In this document: positions 7,898 through 16,275 of the stretch, one piece after another
How positions within the stretch are numbered: the stretch's first letter is position 1
How the letters are laid out: every line of letters begins with the position of its first letter
NCBI GenBank assembly: GCA_045635765.1
Contig: JAZTWH010000004.1
Span: forward strand, 1 to 33,203
Direction: 5' to 3'
Source of the DNA: RGIG995 sp045635765
Lineage (GTDB): Bacteria > Bacillota > Clostridia > Oscillospirales > UBA644
DNA length: 33,203 nt
Position numbers and translations under genes: made by a program
Notes under the pieces: model-generated
Told to the model about the DNA's origin: nothing
The model's input: only the letters and a program-made list of their open reading frames with translations
Database searches by the model: none

Positions 7898-8775
7898 TTC
7901 TTCTCGTGGATAAGCCCGCCGGAATGACCTCCCAAAAGGTCGTTGCAAAAATCAAACACGCTTCCCCGAAAAAGTTAAAGATCGGACACACGGGAACCTT
8001 AGATCCCATGTGTACCGGTCTTTTGCCGGTTTTAACCGACGGAGATACGAAGCTCTGCCAATTTCTCCCTCATAAGAAAAGCTATTTGGCCGGTATCCGC
8101 TTTGGTCTGCGGACCGATACGGGGGACGTCACAGGGGAGACTGTCGAGACTTCTCCCTTGCCTGCCGAGGAGGAGTTCCGCAGTATTTTGCCCACCATGA
8201 TCGGTCCCTGCCAGCAGATCCCTCCCATGTATTCGGCCGTTCACGTGGACGGAAAACGCTTGTATGAGCTGGCTCGCATGGGGGTGGAGGTAGAACGGAA
8301 ACCCCGTCAGGTGGACATTTTTGATCTCACCTACGTGGAGCGAATCAAAGAAGATGAATTCCTCTTTTCGGTTACCTGCTCCACCGGGACTTACATCCGC
8401 ACTCTTTGTGAAGATATTGCTGAAAAATTACACTGTTGTGCCGCAATGTCATCCTTACGCCGCACCTCTTCCAATGGATTTGATCTTCGGGATGCCCATT
8501 CTTTGGAGGAAGTGATTTCCTACGGAGAACGGGACCGGCTTTCCCAGCTTTCCATTTCTTCGGAAGCTGCTTTTTCCCACCTGTCCGCGATTACGGTGCC
8601 AACGAGTGGCGAGCATTATTATTTGAACGGCGGAGTATTGACGACCGACCGGCTGACTCCCCCCTCCGTCGGGGACGGTCTCTATCGAGCCTATTCCGTC
8701 TCTCAGCGGTTTCTTGGTCTAGCTCAGGCAGAGCACGGCGTTGTCAAATCCGTATTTCTGGCAAAGGAATCATAA
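7894..8775 (+). CDS. truB: tRNA pseudouridine(55) synthase TruB
   Basis: 293-aa enzyme that converts U55 in the T-psi-C arm of tRNAs to pseudouridine. The catalytic aspartate is D37 in HTGTLDPMCTGLLP. Other family motifs: KPAGMTS (7-13), PPMYSAVHVDGKRLYELAR, and STGTYIRTLCEDIA. A divergent C-terminal PUA-like extension follows residue 220. It overlaps nrnA by four bases (ATGA), indicating translational coupling, and precedes ribF by 19 bases. Size is typical of Firmicute TruB. No missing catalytic residue was noted. Confidence 0.95.
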   Translation: MILLVDKPAGMTSQKVVAKIKHASPKKLKIGHTGTLDPMCTGLLPVLTDGDTKLCQFLPHKKSYLAGIRFGLRTDTGDVTGETVETSPLPAEEEFRSILPTMIGPCQQIPPMYSAVHVDGKRLYELARMGVEVERKPRQVDIFDLTYVERIKEDEFLFSVTCSTGTYIRTLCEDIAEKLHCCAAMSSLRRTSSNGFDLRDAHSLEEVISYGERDRLSQLSISSEAAFSHLSAITVPTSGEHYYLNGGVLTTDRLTPPSVGDGLYRAYSVSQRFLGLAQAEHGVVKSVFLAKES

Positions 8776-8794
8776 GTAAAAAGGAGGAATTCTC

Positions 8795-9661
8795 ATGTCC
8801 GTGGTAACGGTAGGCGATTTTGACGGAGTTCATTTGGGACATCAGATGCTGCTGCAACATGTTGTTTCCTATGCTACATCCCAGAATATCCCGTCGGTTG
8901 CGGTAACCTTCGACCGCAATACAAAAGAGTTTCTACAGCATAGACCGTCCCTTTACTTGACGGATCCCCGGGAGCGAAAATCCTTAATTCTCGCGGAAGG
9001 GATCGATTCTGTTTGCGTGGTGCCCTTTGACGAGGGCTTTTGCAGTATGTCTCCCAGGGATTTTCTGATTTTTCTCCGGGAACGGTTTCAATGTACCGAC
9101 CTCTTTGGCGGATCCGATTTTCGCTTCGGAAGAGGGGGAGAAGGAACCCTCGAGGACGGTGCCATTGTCGAAGGAATCCGTCAGCACGTGGTTCATTTAA
9201 AAACCGATCTTGTCAAAATTTCTTCCTCCGGGATCCGTTCTGCCCTTTCTGACGGCTTGATCGGCCGGGCCAATGCTTGGCTCGGTTATCAATATTCCGT
9301 TTCAGGCAGGGTAGAAGAGGGGAAACACCTGGGTCGCACCATTGGATTTCCTACCGCAAATCTTTCGGTTCCTTCGGGGAAAGCATTGCCCCGCGACGGG
9401 GTCTATATCACGGATACTTTGGTCGGCGGGTCGGTTTATCGGTCCATCACCAACATTGGGGTGCGGCCTACGGTGCAAGACGGAGATTTTCGAAATATCG
9501 AGACCCATATGCTTCGGGCCAAGGGAGATTTTTATGGAATGGATATTTCAGTTCGCTTCCTTGCCCGGCTCCGGGACGAAATGCGTTTTTCCGATCTCGG
9601 GGAACTAATGCAACAGCTCCGCTTGGACCAGGATATGGCTTTTTCGTGGCACAATCCGTAA
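8795..9661 (+). CDS. ribF: Bifunctional riboflavin kinase/FAD synthetase RibF
   Basis: 288-aa enzyme making FMN and FAD from riboflavin. The N-terminal adenylyltransferase domain has TVGDFDGVHLGHQ (a GNFDGVH motif variant) close to the start and FGGSDFRFGRG. The C-terminal flavokinase domain has GRTIGFPTANL and PRDGVYIT, then NIGVRPTV. The start is ATG 8795 behind a strong AAAAGGAGGAATT site; the protein begins almost at the nucleotide-binding motif, about 10-15 residues shorter at the N-terminus than many homologues. It closes the long operon; the rpsO and pnp genes that often follow are absent here. Confidence 0.94.
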   Translation: MSVVTVGDFDGVHLGHQMLLQHVVSYATSQNIPSVAVTFDRNTKEFLQHRPSLYLTDPRERKSLILAEGIDSVCVVPFDEGFCSMSPRDFLIFLRERFQCTDLFGGSDFRFGRGGEGTLEDGAIVEGIRQHVVHLKTDLVKISSSGIRSALSDGLIGRANAWLGYQYSVSGRVEEGKHLGRTIGFPTANLSVPSGKALPRDGVYITDTLVGGSVYRSITNIGVRPTVQDGDFRNIETHMLRAKGDFYGMDISVRFLARLRDEMRFSDLGELMQQLRLDQDMAFSWHNP

Positions 9662-9682
9662 CGTTTTTCGTTATTATGCACA

Positions 9683-9714
9683 ATTGCCGAAGAAATATGT
9701 AGTTTTTCGGCAAT
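9683..9714. repeat. Inverted repeat downstream of ribF
   Basis: ATTGCCGAA (9683-9691) is perfectly repeated inverted as TTCGGCAAT (9706-9714), separated by 14 bases. No U-tract follows on the plus strand, so it is a poor intrinsic terminator. It lies 17 bases upstream of the -35 element of the next operon and could be a factor-binding site or an mRNA 3'-end structure for ribF. Confidence 0.45.
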
Positions 9715-9731
9715 ATGTCACAAAAATAACA

Positions 9732-9760
9732 TTGATTTCTTGTTGAAGATGTGGTATACT
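9732..9760 (+). promoter_or_regulatory. Promoter of the regulator-ftsEX operon
   Basis: TTGATT (9732-9737), 17-base spacer, TATACT (9755-9760) with an extended TGG immediately before it. The predicted start is near 9767, giving a leader of about 100 bases before the first gene. Confidence 0.75.
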
Positions 9761-9765
9761 ATAGG

Positions 9766-9837
9766 TGAAGTTGACCAACAAATGATATACTTTCCCCCAG
9801 AAAGCACATCATTTTTTACAATGGCTTCGTCACTTCA
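9766..9837 (+). promoter_or_regulatory. Candidate structured leader RNA ahead of the regulator-ftsEX operon
   Basis: Nested complementarity starts at the predicted transcript 5' end: TGAAGTTGAC (9766-9775) pairs with GTCACTTCA (9829-9837) with one bulged base; inside it AAATGAT (9780-9786) pairs with ATCATTT (9808-9814); inside that CTTTC (9790-9794) pairs with GAAAG (9800-9804). The middle stem runs into TTTTTT, so it could work as a weak terminator in an attenuator. I recognise no known riboswitch class. The fold was worked out by eye only. Confidence 0.4.
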
Positions 9838-9865
9838 ATAATTGGAAAAGGGATTGGATAAGGCA

Positions 9866-10951
9866 ATGTCGACAAAAATGTACCAGGAATTGATCCAAAA
9901 AACAAGAGACGTCACCGACCGGATCATCGGGGTGGTGGATGCGGCTCATACGGTCATTGCTTGCAGTGATCTTTCTATGATCGGACAAAGCGTGGAGTCG
10001 AATGTGGCGGATTTTTTCACCATATCCGACGTTGCGGTTATTAACGGCTATACATATCGCGTGATCGGTTCCCGGGTGAAGTTTGAAAACTTCGTCTTCG
10101 TTAAGGGGACGGACGCTGCTGCGGAGACCCTTTCCGGGGTGTTGGCACTGTCTTTCAGCACCATAAAAGAATACCACGATGAGAAGTACGACAAAGGAAA
10201 CTTTGTCAAAAACGTTATGCTTGAAAACATTCTTCCCGGGGATATTTACGCCAAGAGCAAGGAGTTGCATTTCAACGGCGATATTCCTCGGGTCGTCATT
10301 TTAATCCGCCTCGTGGATCGGACCGAGGTATTTGCTTACGATATCGTCCAGAATCTGTTCCCGGAAAAGACCAAGGATTTTGTGGTAAACGTCGGGGAAA
10401 ACGATATCGCCTTGGTTAAGGAAGTAAAGGCCGGGGTCCAGCAAAAGGATTTGGAAAAATTGGCCCGTTCTATCGTGGATACGTTAAACTCTGAGTTCTA
10501 TACCCGTGCCGTCGTCGGCATCGGTACGGTGATCAACAATCTCCGGGAATTGTCCCGTTCCTACAAAGAAGCTCAGGTCGCCATTGAGGTCGGCAAGGTT
10601 TTCGACGTCGAAAAGGTTATTATGAGCTATTCCAGCTTGGGAATCGGCCGTCTGATTTATTATTTGCCCACCACCCTCTGCAATATGTTCCTTGCGGAAG
10701 TGTTCAAAAAGGGCTCCATCGATTCCCTGGACCACGAAACCCTGTTCACCATCCAAAAGTTCTTTGAAAACAATCTGAATGTTTCCGAGACTTCCCGCAA
10801 ACTCTTCGTCCATCGGAACACCCTGGTGTACCGCCTGGAAAAGATTCGCCGCCTGACCGGTTTGGATCTGAAGCAGTTTGACCATGCCATTATCTTTAAA
10901 GTGGCCCTGATGGTACGGAAGTATTTGGACTCTAACCCGACGAAGTATTGA
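9866..10951 (+). CDS. PucR/CdaR-type helix-turn-helix regulator upstream of ftsEX
   Basis: 361-aa probable transcription regulator. The C-terminal 50-60 residues form a PucR-type HTH (ENNLNVSETSRKLFVHRNTL, then VYRLEKIRRLTGLDL). The middle (about 150-270) resembles the degenerate GGDEF-like domain of CdaR/PucR proteins, and the N-terminus (about 10-90) looks like a small sensory alpha/beta domain. No membrane segment is seen. The ATG at 9866 is chosen by fit to the protein; the ribosome binding site is poor (AAGG very close, AAAAGGGA about 14 bases upstream), and an in-frame TTG at 9842 is possible. It ends 13 bases before ftsE, so it is in one operon with it. Family members sense small molecules; the ligand here is unknown. 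Confidence 0.8.
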   Translation: MSTKMYQELIQKTRDVTDRIIGVVDAAHTVIACSDLSMIGQSVESNVADFFTISDVAVINGYTYRVIGSRVKFENFVFVKGTDAAAETLSGVLALSFSTIKEYHDEKYDKGNFVKNVMLENILPGDIYAKSKELHFNGDIPRVVILIRLVDRTEVFAYDIVQNLFPEKTKDFVVNVGENDIALVKEVKAGVQQKDLEKLARSIVDTLNSEFYTRAVVGIGTVINNLRELSRSYKEAQVAIEVGKVFDVEKVIMSYSSLGIGRLIYYLPTTLCNMFLAEVFKKGSIDSLDHETLFTIQKFFENNLNVSETSRKLFVHRNTLVYRLEKIRRLTGLDLKQFDHAIIFKVALMVRKYLDSNPTKY

Positions 10952-10964
10952 TCGGAGGTTTGTT

Positions 10965-11669
10965 TTGATCCAGTTTATCAACGTGTCTAAACGGTATGCG
11001 AAATCCGGCACCGTCGCGTTGCGGAAAGCAAATCTCCGCATCGAAGACGGAGAATTCGTTTTCATTACCGGTAATTCCGGTGCCGGGAAATCCACGATGG
11101 TCCACTTGCTTACCTGCGAGGATATTCCCAGCAAAGGCGACGTGATTGTCGACGGGGTTAATACCAAGCATCTGTCCCGGCGTCAAATTCCCAAATACCG
11201 TCGCCGGATTGGAATCGTGTTTCAGGATTTCCGCCTGATTCCCAATCTTACCGTCTACGATAACATTGCCTTTTCTCTCCGGGTTGTGGGCCGTCGCCGC
11301 AAGGAGATTGCCCGCCGTGTGGACCGAGCCATGGAGTTGGTCGGACTTACCCATAAGGCAAAGGTATATCCCGATCAGCTTTCCGGCGGAGAGCAGCAGC
11401 GGGTTGCCGTGGCCCGTGCTATCGTGAATAATCCGTCCATTATTATTGCGGACGAGCCCACCGGGAACGTAGACCCCTCCCTCTCCGTTGAAATTATGAA
11501 TATGCTTCTTCGGATCAACCAAATGGGGATTACGGTGGTCGTGGTCACCCACGAACAGCACCTTGTGGACCAAATGAATCAGCGGGTGATCCGCATTGAG
11601 AAAGGCCGCGTCGTTTCCGATACCGCCGATTTGAATTCAGAAACGGAGGTGCCTTCCGATGAGCTTTGA
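10965..11669 (+). CDS. ftsE: Cell division ATP-binding protein FtsE
   Basis: 234-aa ABC ATPase that works with FtsX at the membrane to control peptidoglycan hydrolases outside the cell. Visible motifs: Walker A GNSGAGKST (36-44), Q-loop VFQDFRLI, signature LSGGEQQRVAVARA, Walker B IIIADEPTGNVD and switch histidine VVTHEQ. The start codon is TTG 10965, supported by GGAGG six bases upstream and by the conserved N-terminus MIQFINVSKRY. The C-terminus overlaps ftsX by 11 bases. Catalytic motifs are all intact, so the ATPase should be active. Confidence 0.96.
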   Translation: MIQFINVSKRYAKSGTVALRKANLRIEDGEFVFITGNSGAGKSTMVHLLTCEDIPSKGDVIVDGVNTKHLSRRQIPKYRRRIGIVFQDFRLIPNLTVYDNIAFSLRVVGRRRKEIARRVDRAMELVGLTHKAKVYPDQLSGGEQQRVAVARAIVNNPSIIIADEPTGNVDPSLSVEIMNMLLRINQMGITVVVVTHEQHLVDQMNQRVIRIEKGRVVSDTADLNSETEVPSDEL

Positions 11670-12534
11670 CAGTCTGTGGTTTTTGATTAAAAGTGCATTG
11701 AATAATCTGTACAGAAACTTGCTTCTCACCGTTGCTTCCGTTACGGTTCTTACCATCTGCCTCACCCTTCTCGGCTGCACCACGCTGGTGATTCAAAACG
11801 TCAATGTTTTTGTGGAAGAGATCGGAGAGAGCCGCATCGCCGTCTTCCTGGAATCGGACATGGACGATCTGGACACTGTTCGGCTGAAAGAAAAGCTGAT
11901 CGCCATCGGAAACGTGGGCGAGATTACCTACGAAACGAAAGAACAGGCCTTAGCCAATCATTTAGAATCCTACGAAGAAGAATTGGGAATGGAGGACATC
12001 CTGGATGCGGATACTTTCCGAGCCTCGATGATTTTTGAAATCATCGACCTTTCCAAGTACGACCAAACTCTTTATGAAATTCGGAAATTGGACGGCGTAG
12101 GGGAGATCCGGGACCGGCGTGACGTGGTAGAAAAAATTCTCGAGATCCGCCAGGTGATTTCCTTTTTGTCGGTTTGGGTCATTGCCCTGTTCTTTGTTGT
12201 CTCCATGTTCATCATTATGAACTCCGTTAAGCTGTCGGTTTATGCCCGGCGATTGGAGATCAACATCATGAGATACGTCGGTGCTACCGATTTCTTTATC
12301 CAATTGCCCTATTTTATCGAGGGCATGATCATCGGTCTTCTTGCGGGAGTCATCTCCTTCTTCCTGCAATTCTACGTATATACGGCCGTCTTGTCTCCCA
12401 TCCTTTCCGAGTTGTTTACTCCCCTCTCCTTCGCCGGAAACCTGTCCTTCTGGATACCGTTCTTCTTGGTCGGCGGGGGCTTGATTGGGATCATCGGTTC
12501 CGTCTATCCCGTTAAGAAATATCTTAAAGTCTAA
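11659..12534 (+). CDS. ftsX: Cell division protein FtsX (permease-like)
   Basis: 291-aa membrane partner of FtsE. A cytoplasmic N-terminus is followed by TM1 (about 20-45), a large extracellular domain (about 50-165) that in other bacteria contacts the wall hydrolase or its activator, and three further TM segments at roughly 168-192, 220-250 and 265-287 (VWVIALFFVVSMFIIMNSV is the second). The conserved RRLEINIMRYVGAT loop follows TM2. ATG 11659 lies inside ftsE behind GGAGG, so translation is coupled. Four TMs and the length fit Gram-positive FtsX. The next gene encodes a likely extracellular partner. Confidence 0.95.
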   Translation: MSFDSLWFLIKSALNNLYRNLLLTVASVTVLTICLTLLGCTTLVIQNVNVFVEEIGESRIAVFLESDMDDLDTVRLKEKLIAIGNVGEITYETKEQALANHLESYEEELGMEDILDADTFRASMIFEIIDLSKYDQTLYEIRKLDGVGEIRDRRDVVEKILEIRQVISFLSVWVIALFFVVSMFIIMNSVKLSVYARRLEINIMRYVGATDFFIQLPYFIEGMIIGLLAGVISFFLQFYVYTAVLSPILSELFTPLSFAGNLSFWIPFFLVGGGLIGIIGSVYPVKKYLKV

Positions 12535-12563
12535 TCCGTTCTTCTGTTTTCTAAGGTGGTTTT

Positions 12564-13748
12564 ATGACGAAAAAAATTCTGGTTCTCCTCATGGCCTTGG
12601 TCTTTGCATTTTCCTCTCTTTCTTCGATTTTCACTGCTGCTCCCGCCACTTCCGTGGATGATGCAAAGGATAAGATTCAGCAGTCTCAAAATCGCAGAGA
12701 AGAATTGGAAGCAAAGCTGGAGGCCTCCAAAAAACAGGAAGAATCCTACATGGATCAAAAAGAGATTTTGGAACAGCAGTTGGGGGAATTGCAGTCTGAG
12801 GTCAACGCCTACGACGAATTGATCTCCGATCTTGACGCCCAGATTTCTTCTATGGAAAAAGAAATTTCCGATGCAGAAGTCACTTATCAGGAAAATATCG
12901 ATAAGTTTAAGGCTCAGGCCCGAGCAACCTATGAACGGGGCGAGATTTCCTATCTCGACGTTCTTTTTGGGGCCGAAAGCTTTTCTGATTTCCTGTTACG
13001 CTTGGATTACGTAAAACAGGTCGCCCTCTACGAAAAGGAACTGTTGGGTACCATTACGGACAGCATTGAAACCATCAAGAACAACAAGTCTGAGGTGGAG
13101 TCAAAGCGTGCAGAACAGGTTTCCGCCCGGGATACGGTGGAAAAACGCAAGTCTACGGTCAAAAAGAAGAACGACGATTTGCAAAGCCTTGTAAATAAAA
13201 TGAATTCCAATCAGGCTTATTACGAAAAACTGATCAAAACCGAAATTGAAAACGAGGAGAAACTGAACCAGTGGATCAAGGACGAACTCTCAGGCAGAGG
13301 CGAATCCGATGTGGTCTACGATACGGGCGAATGGATGTGGCCGGTGGCCCGGGGTAACAGTTACCATTACGTTTCCTCCGGCTACGGTTGGAGAACGCTG
13401 AATGGGAAACGCAGTTTCCATTATGCAATTGATATTGCTGTTCCCAGGGGGACCAATGTTTATGCCAGTAAGTCTGGCGAGGTCATTTATGCCGGCTGGA
13501 AAAACGGCGGTTACGGTTGGTTGGTCCAGATCGATCACGGAAACGGCTACATTACTTATTATCTGCATTTGAATTCAAAACCCATTGTTTCGGTCGGCCA
13601 ACACGTACAAAAGGGCCAGGTGATCGGGTATGTCGGGATGACCGGCGGGACCAGCACCGGGTACCATCTCGATATACGTTTCTACGTCAACGGAAATCCT
13701 CAAAACCCCTTGAATTATCTCAAAAAACCCAGTTGGCTGACACGCTGA
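12564..13748 (+). CDS. Secreted coiled-coil M23 (LytM) protein, probable FtsEX partner, altered metal motif
   Basis: 394 aa: signal peptide (1-29, MTKKILVLLMALVFAFSS), long coiled coil (about 33-245) and a C-terminal M23/LytM domain (about 265-390). This is the architecture of EnvC-like and CwlO-like proteins, and it directly follows ftsX, 29 bases downstream. Canonical M23 zinc ligands are His, Asp and the second His of HxH. Here H286 and D290 (HYAID) and the catalytic-type H335 and H368 are present, but the HxH motif reads H368-L369-D370, so the third zinc ligand is Asp. The protein may be a weak hydrolase, a hydrolase with an unusual site, or an EnvC-like activator of another enzyme. FtsEX control of this protein is inferred from context. 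Confidence 0.88.
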   Translation: MTKKILVLLMALVFAFSSLSSIFTAAPATSVDDAKDKIQQSQNRREELEAKLEASKKQEESYMDQKEILEQQLGELQSEVNAYDELISDLDAQISSMEKEISDAEVTYQENIDKFKAQARATYERGEISYLDVLFGAESFSDFLLRLDYVKQVALYEKELLGTITDSIETIKNNKSEVESKRAEQVSARDTVEKRKSTVKKKNDDLQSLVNKMNSNQAYYEKLIKTEIENEEKLNQWIKDELSGRGESDVVYDTGEWMWPVARGNSYHYVSSGYGWRTLNGKRSFHYAIDIAVPRGTNVYASKSGEVIYAGWKNGGYGWLVQIDHGNGYITYYLHLNSKPIVSVGQHVQKGQVIGYVGMTGGTSTGYHLDIRFYVNGNPQNPLNYLKKPSWLTR

Positions 13749-13761
13749 GGGGAGGTTCTTT

Positions 13762-14982
13762 ATGAAGAAATCCCATAAAGGGATCCGTTACGGAACCATG
13801 TTCTTTATTTTGGTCGTTACGGTCATTCTTACGGCCATTGCCACATATTTTTATGTTAGTCAAAAAATTGACAACCTGGGCCGTAACCAGCAGATATATA
13901 CGAAACTGAATAAAGTAAATGACCTGGTCAATAAAAATTATATTCTTTCCATTGATCCCGTGTACGGGAACGATCGGATTTTGGACGGAATTGTGGAAGG
14001 ATATATTGAAGGCCTGGGAGACGAGTATTCCTATTATCTCAACGAGACCAACTACCGTCTTTCTTCCAACGCCGCAGAATCCTCCAGCGTCGGAATCGGT
14101 GTTCGCCCTGGATTTGATAAAGCCACCGGGGGAGTTTTCGTTGATTTTGTCAAATACGGTTCTCCTGCACAGACCGCAGGAATCCAACGGGGAGACGTGA
14201 TCGTTTCCGTTAACGGCAACGACGTTACCGAACTCGGATACCGAAACGCCGTGGCCGGGTTGTCCGGTGCGGAGGGAACGGACGTGGTCCTTACCTTGGT
14301 ACGGCCGGACGAAGCGGCTCCCGTTACCGTGACCGTTACCCGCGAGTCCTTTGACCCCAATACCATTCAGTACCGTTTGCTCGAATCCGGCGTTGGGTAT
14401 CTCTTTATCAATGAATTTGACGTTTCTACTGTGTCGGAATTTTCCGCTGCTGTGGAAACCTTACGTGCCGCCGGAGCACGAGGGCTCATTATCGACCTGC
14501 GTTTTAACGTTGGAGGAGATCTTTCCTCCGCCCTCGATGTTCTCGATAAGGTTATGGCCGCCGGAGTCATGTGCTCCGTCAAAGAACTGACCTCCAAGGA
14601 GCAGACTACCTATTATTCCGACGAAGCCCATCTGACAGAAAAAATCGTTGTTCTGCAGAATTATGCCACGTCCGATGTGGCAGAAGTCTTTACCGCCGCC
14701 CTGAAGGACACCCAGACTGCCTCCATCGTCGGAGATACCTCCCGGGGCAAGGGAGTTGGCCAGCGGGATATTCCTTTGTCCGACGGTACCGCCATTCATA
14801 TTTCCACCTATGAATATGTGACTCCCAACGGGACACAATTCAATGAAAGCGGTATTGTTCCTGACGTGAGTGTTTCTTTGTCGGAAGAAAAAATCAGCAG
14901 TTTTATGACCTTGTCCACGGCCGATGACGATCAGTTACAGTCGGCTCTGCAATTATTACGCTCCCAACTCGGAACTTCTTGA
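13762..14982 (+). CDS. PDZ-S41 (CtpA-like) protein with Asp at the catalytic Ser position
   Basis: 406-aa membrane-anchored S41 family protein: N-terminal TM/signal anchor (about 13-33), an N-terminal helical part, PDZ domain (about 92-180) and S41 core (about 195-390). The usual core motif NxGSASASE reads NYATSDVAE. Aligned by the 25-residue spacing from the catalytic serine to the lysine of GKG seen in E. coli Tsp (S430/K455), the serine position is D305, while K330 is present. LRNNPGG reads LRFNVGG. It is therefore probably a non-proteolytic pseudo-protease that keeps peptide-binding ability. It lies 13 bases after the M23 gene and is followed by an intact paralogue. S304, one residue away, is unlikely but not impossible as nucleophile. 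Confidence 0.88.
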   Translation: MKKSHKGIRYGTMFFILVVTVILTAIATYFYVSQKIDNLGRNQQIYTKLNKVNDLVNKNYILSIDPVYGNDRILDGIVEGYIEGLGDEYSYYLNETNYRLSSNAAESSSVGIGVRPGFDKATGGVFVDFVKYGSPAQTAGIQRGDVIVSVNGNDVTELGYRNAVAGLSGAEGTDVVLTLVRPDEAAPVTVTVTRESFDPNTIQYRLLESGVGYLFINEFDVSTVSEFSAAVETLRAAGARGLIIDLRFNVGGDLSSALDVLDKVMAAGVMCSVKELTSKEQTTYYSDEAHLTEKIVVLQNYATSDVAEVFTAALKDTQTASIVGDTSRGKGVGQRDIPLSDGTAIHISTYEYVTPNGTQFNESGIVPDVSVSLSEEKISSFMTLSTADDDQLQSALQLLRSQLGTS

Positions 14983-14993
14983 TGAACGTTGTT

Positions 14994-15033
14994 TCGATTC
15001 GGCTTTTTTGAAAAGCCGGATCGATTCCTTTTT
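14994..15033 (+). terminator. Intrinsic terminator/attenuator between the two S41 genes
   Basis: TCGATTCGGCTTTT (14994-15007) pairs with AAAAGCCGGATCGA (15011-15024), a 14-bp stem with one T-G wobble and loop TTG, followed by TTCCTTTTT. It lies between the stop of the first S41 gene and the ribosome binding site (15039) of the second, so only part of the transcription would reach the second gene. Confidence 0.7.
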
Positions 15034-15053
15034 GTATCGGAGGCGACCCCTTT

Positions 15054-16232
15054 TTGAAAAAGCACCTTTCCCTTTTGATTACGACTTTGGTGACCGCACT
15101 GATTACCTTTTCCCTGACCGCCGGATTCTTTTTTCTTCTGTTCTGCCCGTGGGGAAATTCGGGTCCGTCTGACTCCATTGCCGAAATTCGCCGCTTGATT
15201 GAAAAGCACTCCGTCTTTGAGTTCTCCGAAGAAGAGGCGGAAAAAGGGGCAATTAACGGTTATCTATCGGGATTGGATGATTCCTATACCCAATTTTGGA
15301 CCAAAGAAGAATACGAACAGCAGTTGTCCTCCAACGAAGGTCATTATACCGGAATCGGAATTCATCTGTTGGCATCGCAAACCGTTCAGGACGGGTTGTT
15401 TATTCGCCGGGTCCTTGGGAACTCTCCGGCAGAACAGGCCGGTCTGAAGGCCGGGGATTTGATCGTTGCGATCAATGATGTCTCCGTGATCGGTCGGGAT
15501 TATGATCAAGTGTATGAGGAAATGGCATTGAACCCCGGTGAGACGCTGAACCTTTCCGTTTCCAGAGGAAACGAGGTCCTTTCAATCTCCGTTACTTTTC
15601 AGGAGTTTGTTCAATCTTACGTTTCTTATCGGATGATCGATTCCGTGGGCTTTATTCGGATCCATTCCTTTACTGCCCCGGCGGCGGAAGAATTTCAGAA
15701 AGCACTTAACGATCTTCTTTCCCAAGGGGCCAAGGGGTTCGTTTTTGATCTTCGGAACAATTTGGGCGGCAGTTTAACCGCCGTTGAGGATATTCTCGAA
15801 TTACTCATTCCCAAAGGGGAAGAACTGGTCGTGATTCAGTATAAGGAATCGGAAGAAGTCATCCATTCGAAGCTGGATCCCAAAACCGATGTCCCTATGG
15901 CGGTGCTGATCAACGGTTCCTCTGCCAGCGGAAGCGAATTAATGGCATCCTGCCTGAGGGACGTGAATCACGCCACCCTCATTGGAACTCGGTCCTTCGG
16001 AAAGGGCATCGGTCAAACCACGTTCCGTCTTTCAGGCGGTTCTGCAGTGAAGATGACCACCTTTCATTATCTAACCAAGTCCCGGGTCAATTACCACGGT
16101 GTGGGGTTGGAGCCGGATCAAACCGTCTGCTTGACCGAAACCCAGGAAAAGTATTTTTATGCTTTGAATGAATCCGAAGACCCTCAATTGCAGGCGGCCC
16201 TTGACTGTCTTACATCTCAATTTGAGTCCTAA
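15054..16232 (+). CDS. Carboxyl-terminal processing protease, S41 family (catalytic residues intact)
   Basis: 392-aa PDZ-S41 protease, paralogue of the preceding gene. N-terminal signal anchor (about 5-34), PDZ domain (about 95-180) with GDLIVAINDVSV, and S41 core. The nucleophile is S292 in NGSSASGSE and the general base K317 in FGKGIGQ, exactly 25 residues apart as in Tsp; LRNNLGG is canonical. Such proteases cleave near C-termini of exported proteins and in several bacteria tune wall hydrolases. TTG 15054 is used as start, 10 bases after GGAGG. An intrinsic terminator precedes the gene. Candidate substrates include the neighbouring M23 protein, by context only. Confidence 0.92.
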   Translation: MKKHLSLLITTLVTALITFSLTAGFFFLLFCPWGNSGPSDSIAEIRRLIEKHSVFEFSEEEAEKGAINGYLSGLDDSYTQFWTKEEYEQQLSSNEGHYTGIGIHLLASQTVQDGLFIRRVLGNSPAEQAGLKAGDLIVAINDVSVIGRDYDQVYEEMALNPGETLNLSVSRGNEVLSISVTFQEFVQSYVSYRMIDSVGFIRIHSFTAPAAEEFQKALNDLLSQGAKGFVFDLRNNLGGSLTAVEDILELLIPKGEELVVIQYKESEEVIHSKLDPKTDVPMAVLINGSSASGSELMASCLRDVNHATLIGTRSFGKGIGQTTFRLSGGSAVKMTTFHYLTKSRVNYHGVGLEPDQTVCLTETQEKYFYALNESEDPQLQAALDCLTSQFES

Positions 16233-16275
16233 AACACGTAATTAAATTAACCATTTTTATAAAGGAGCTTCAATT

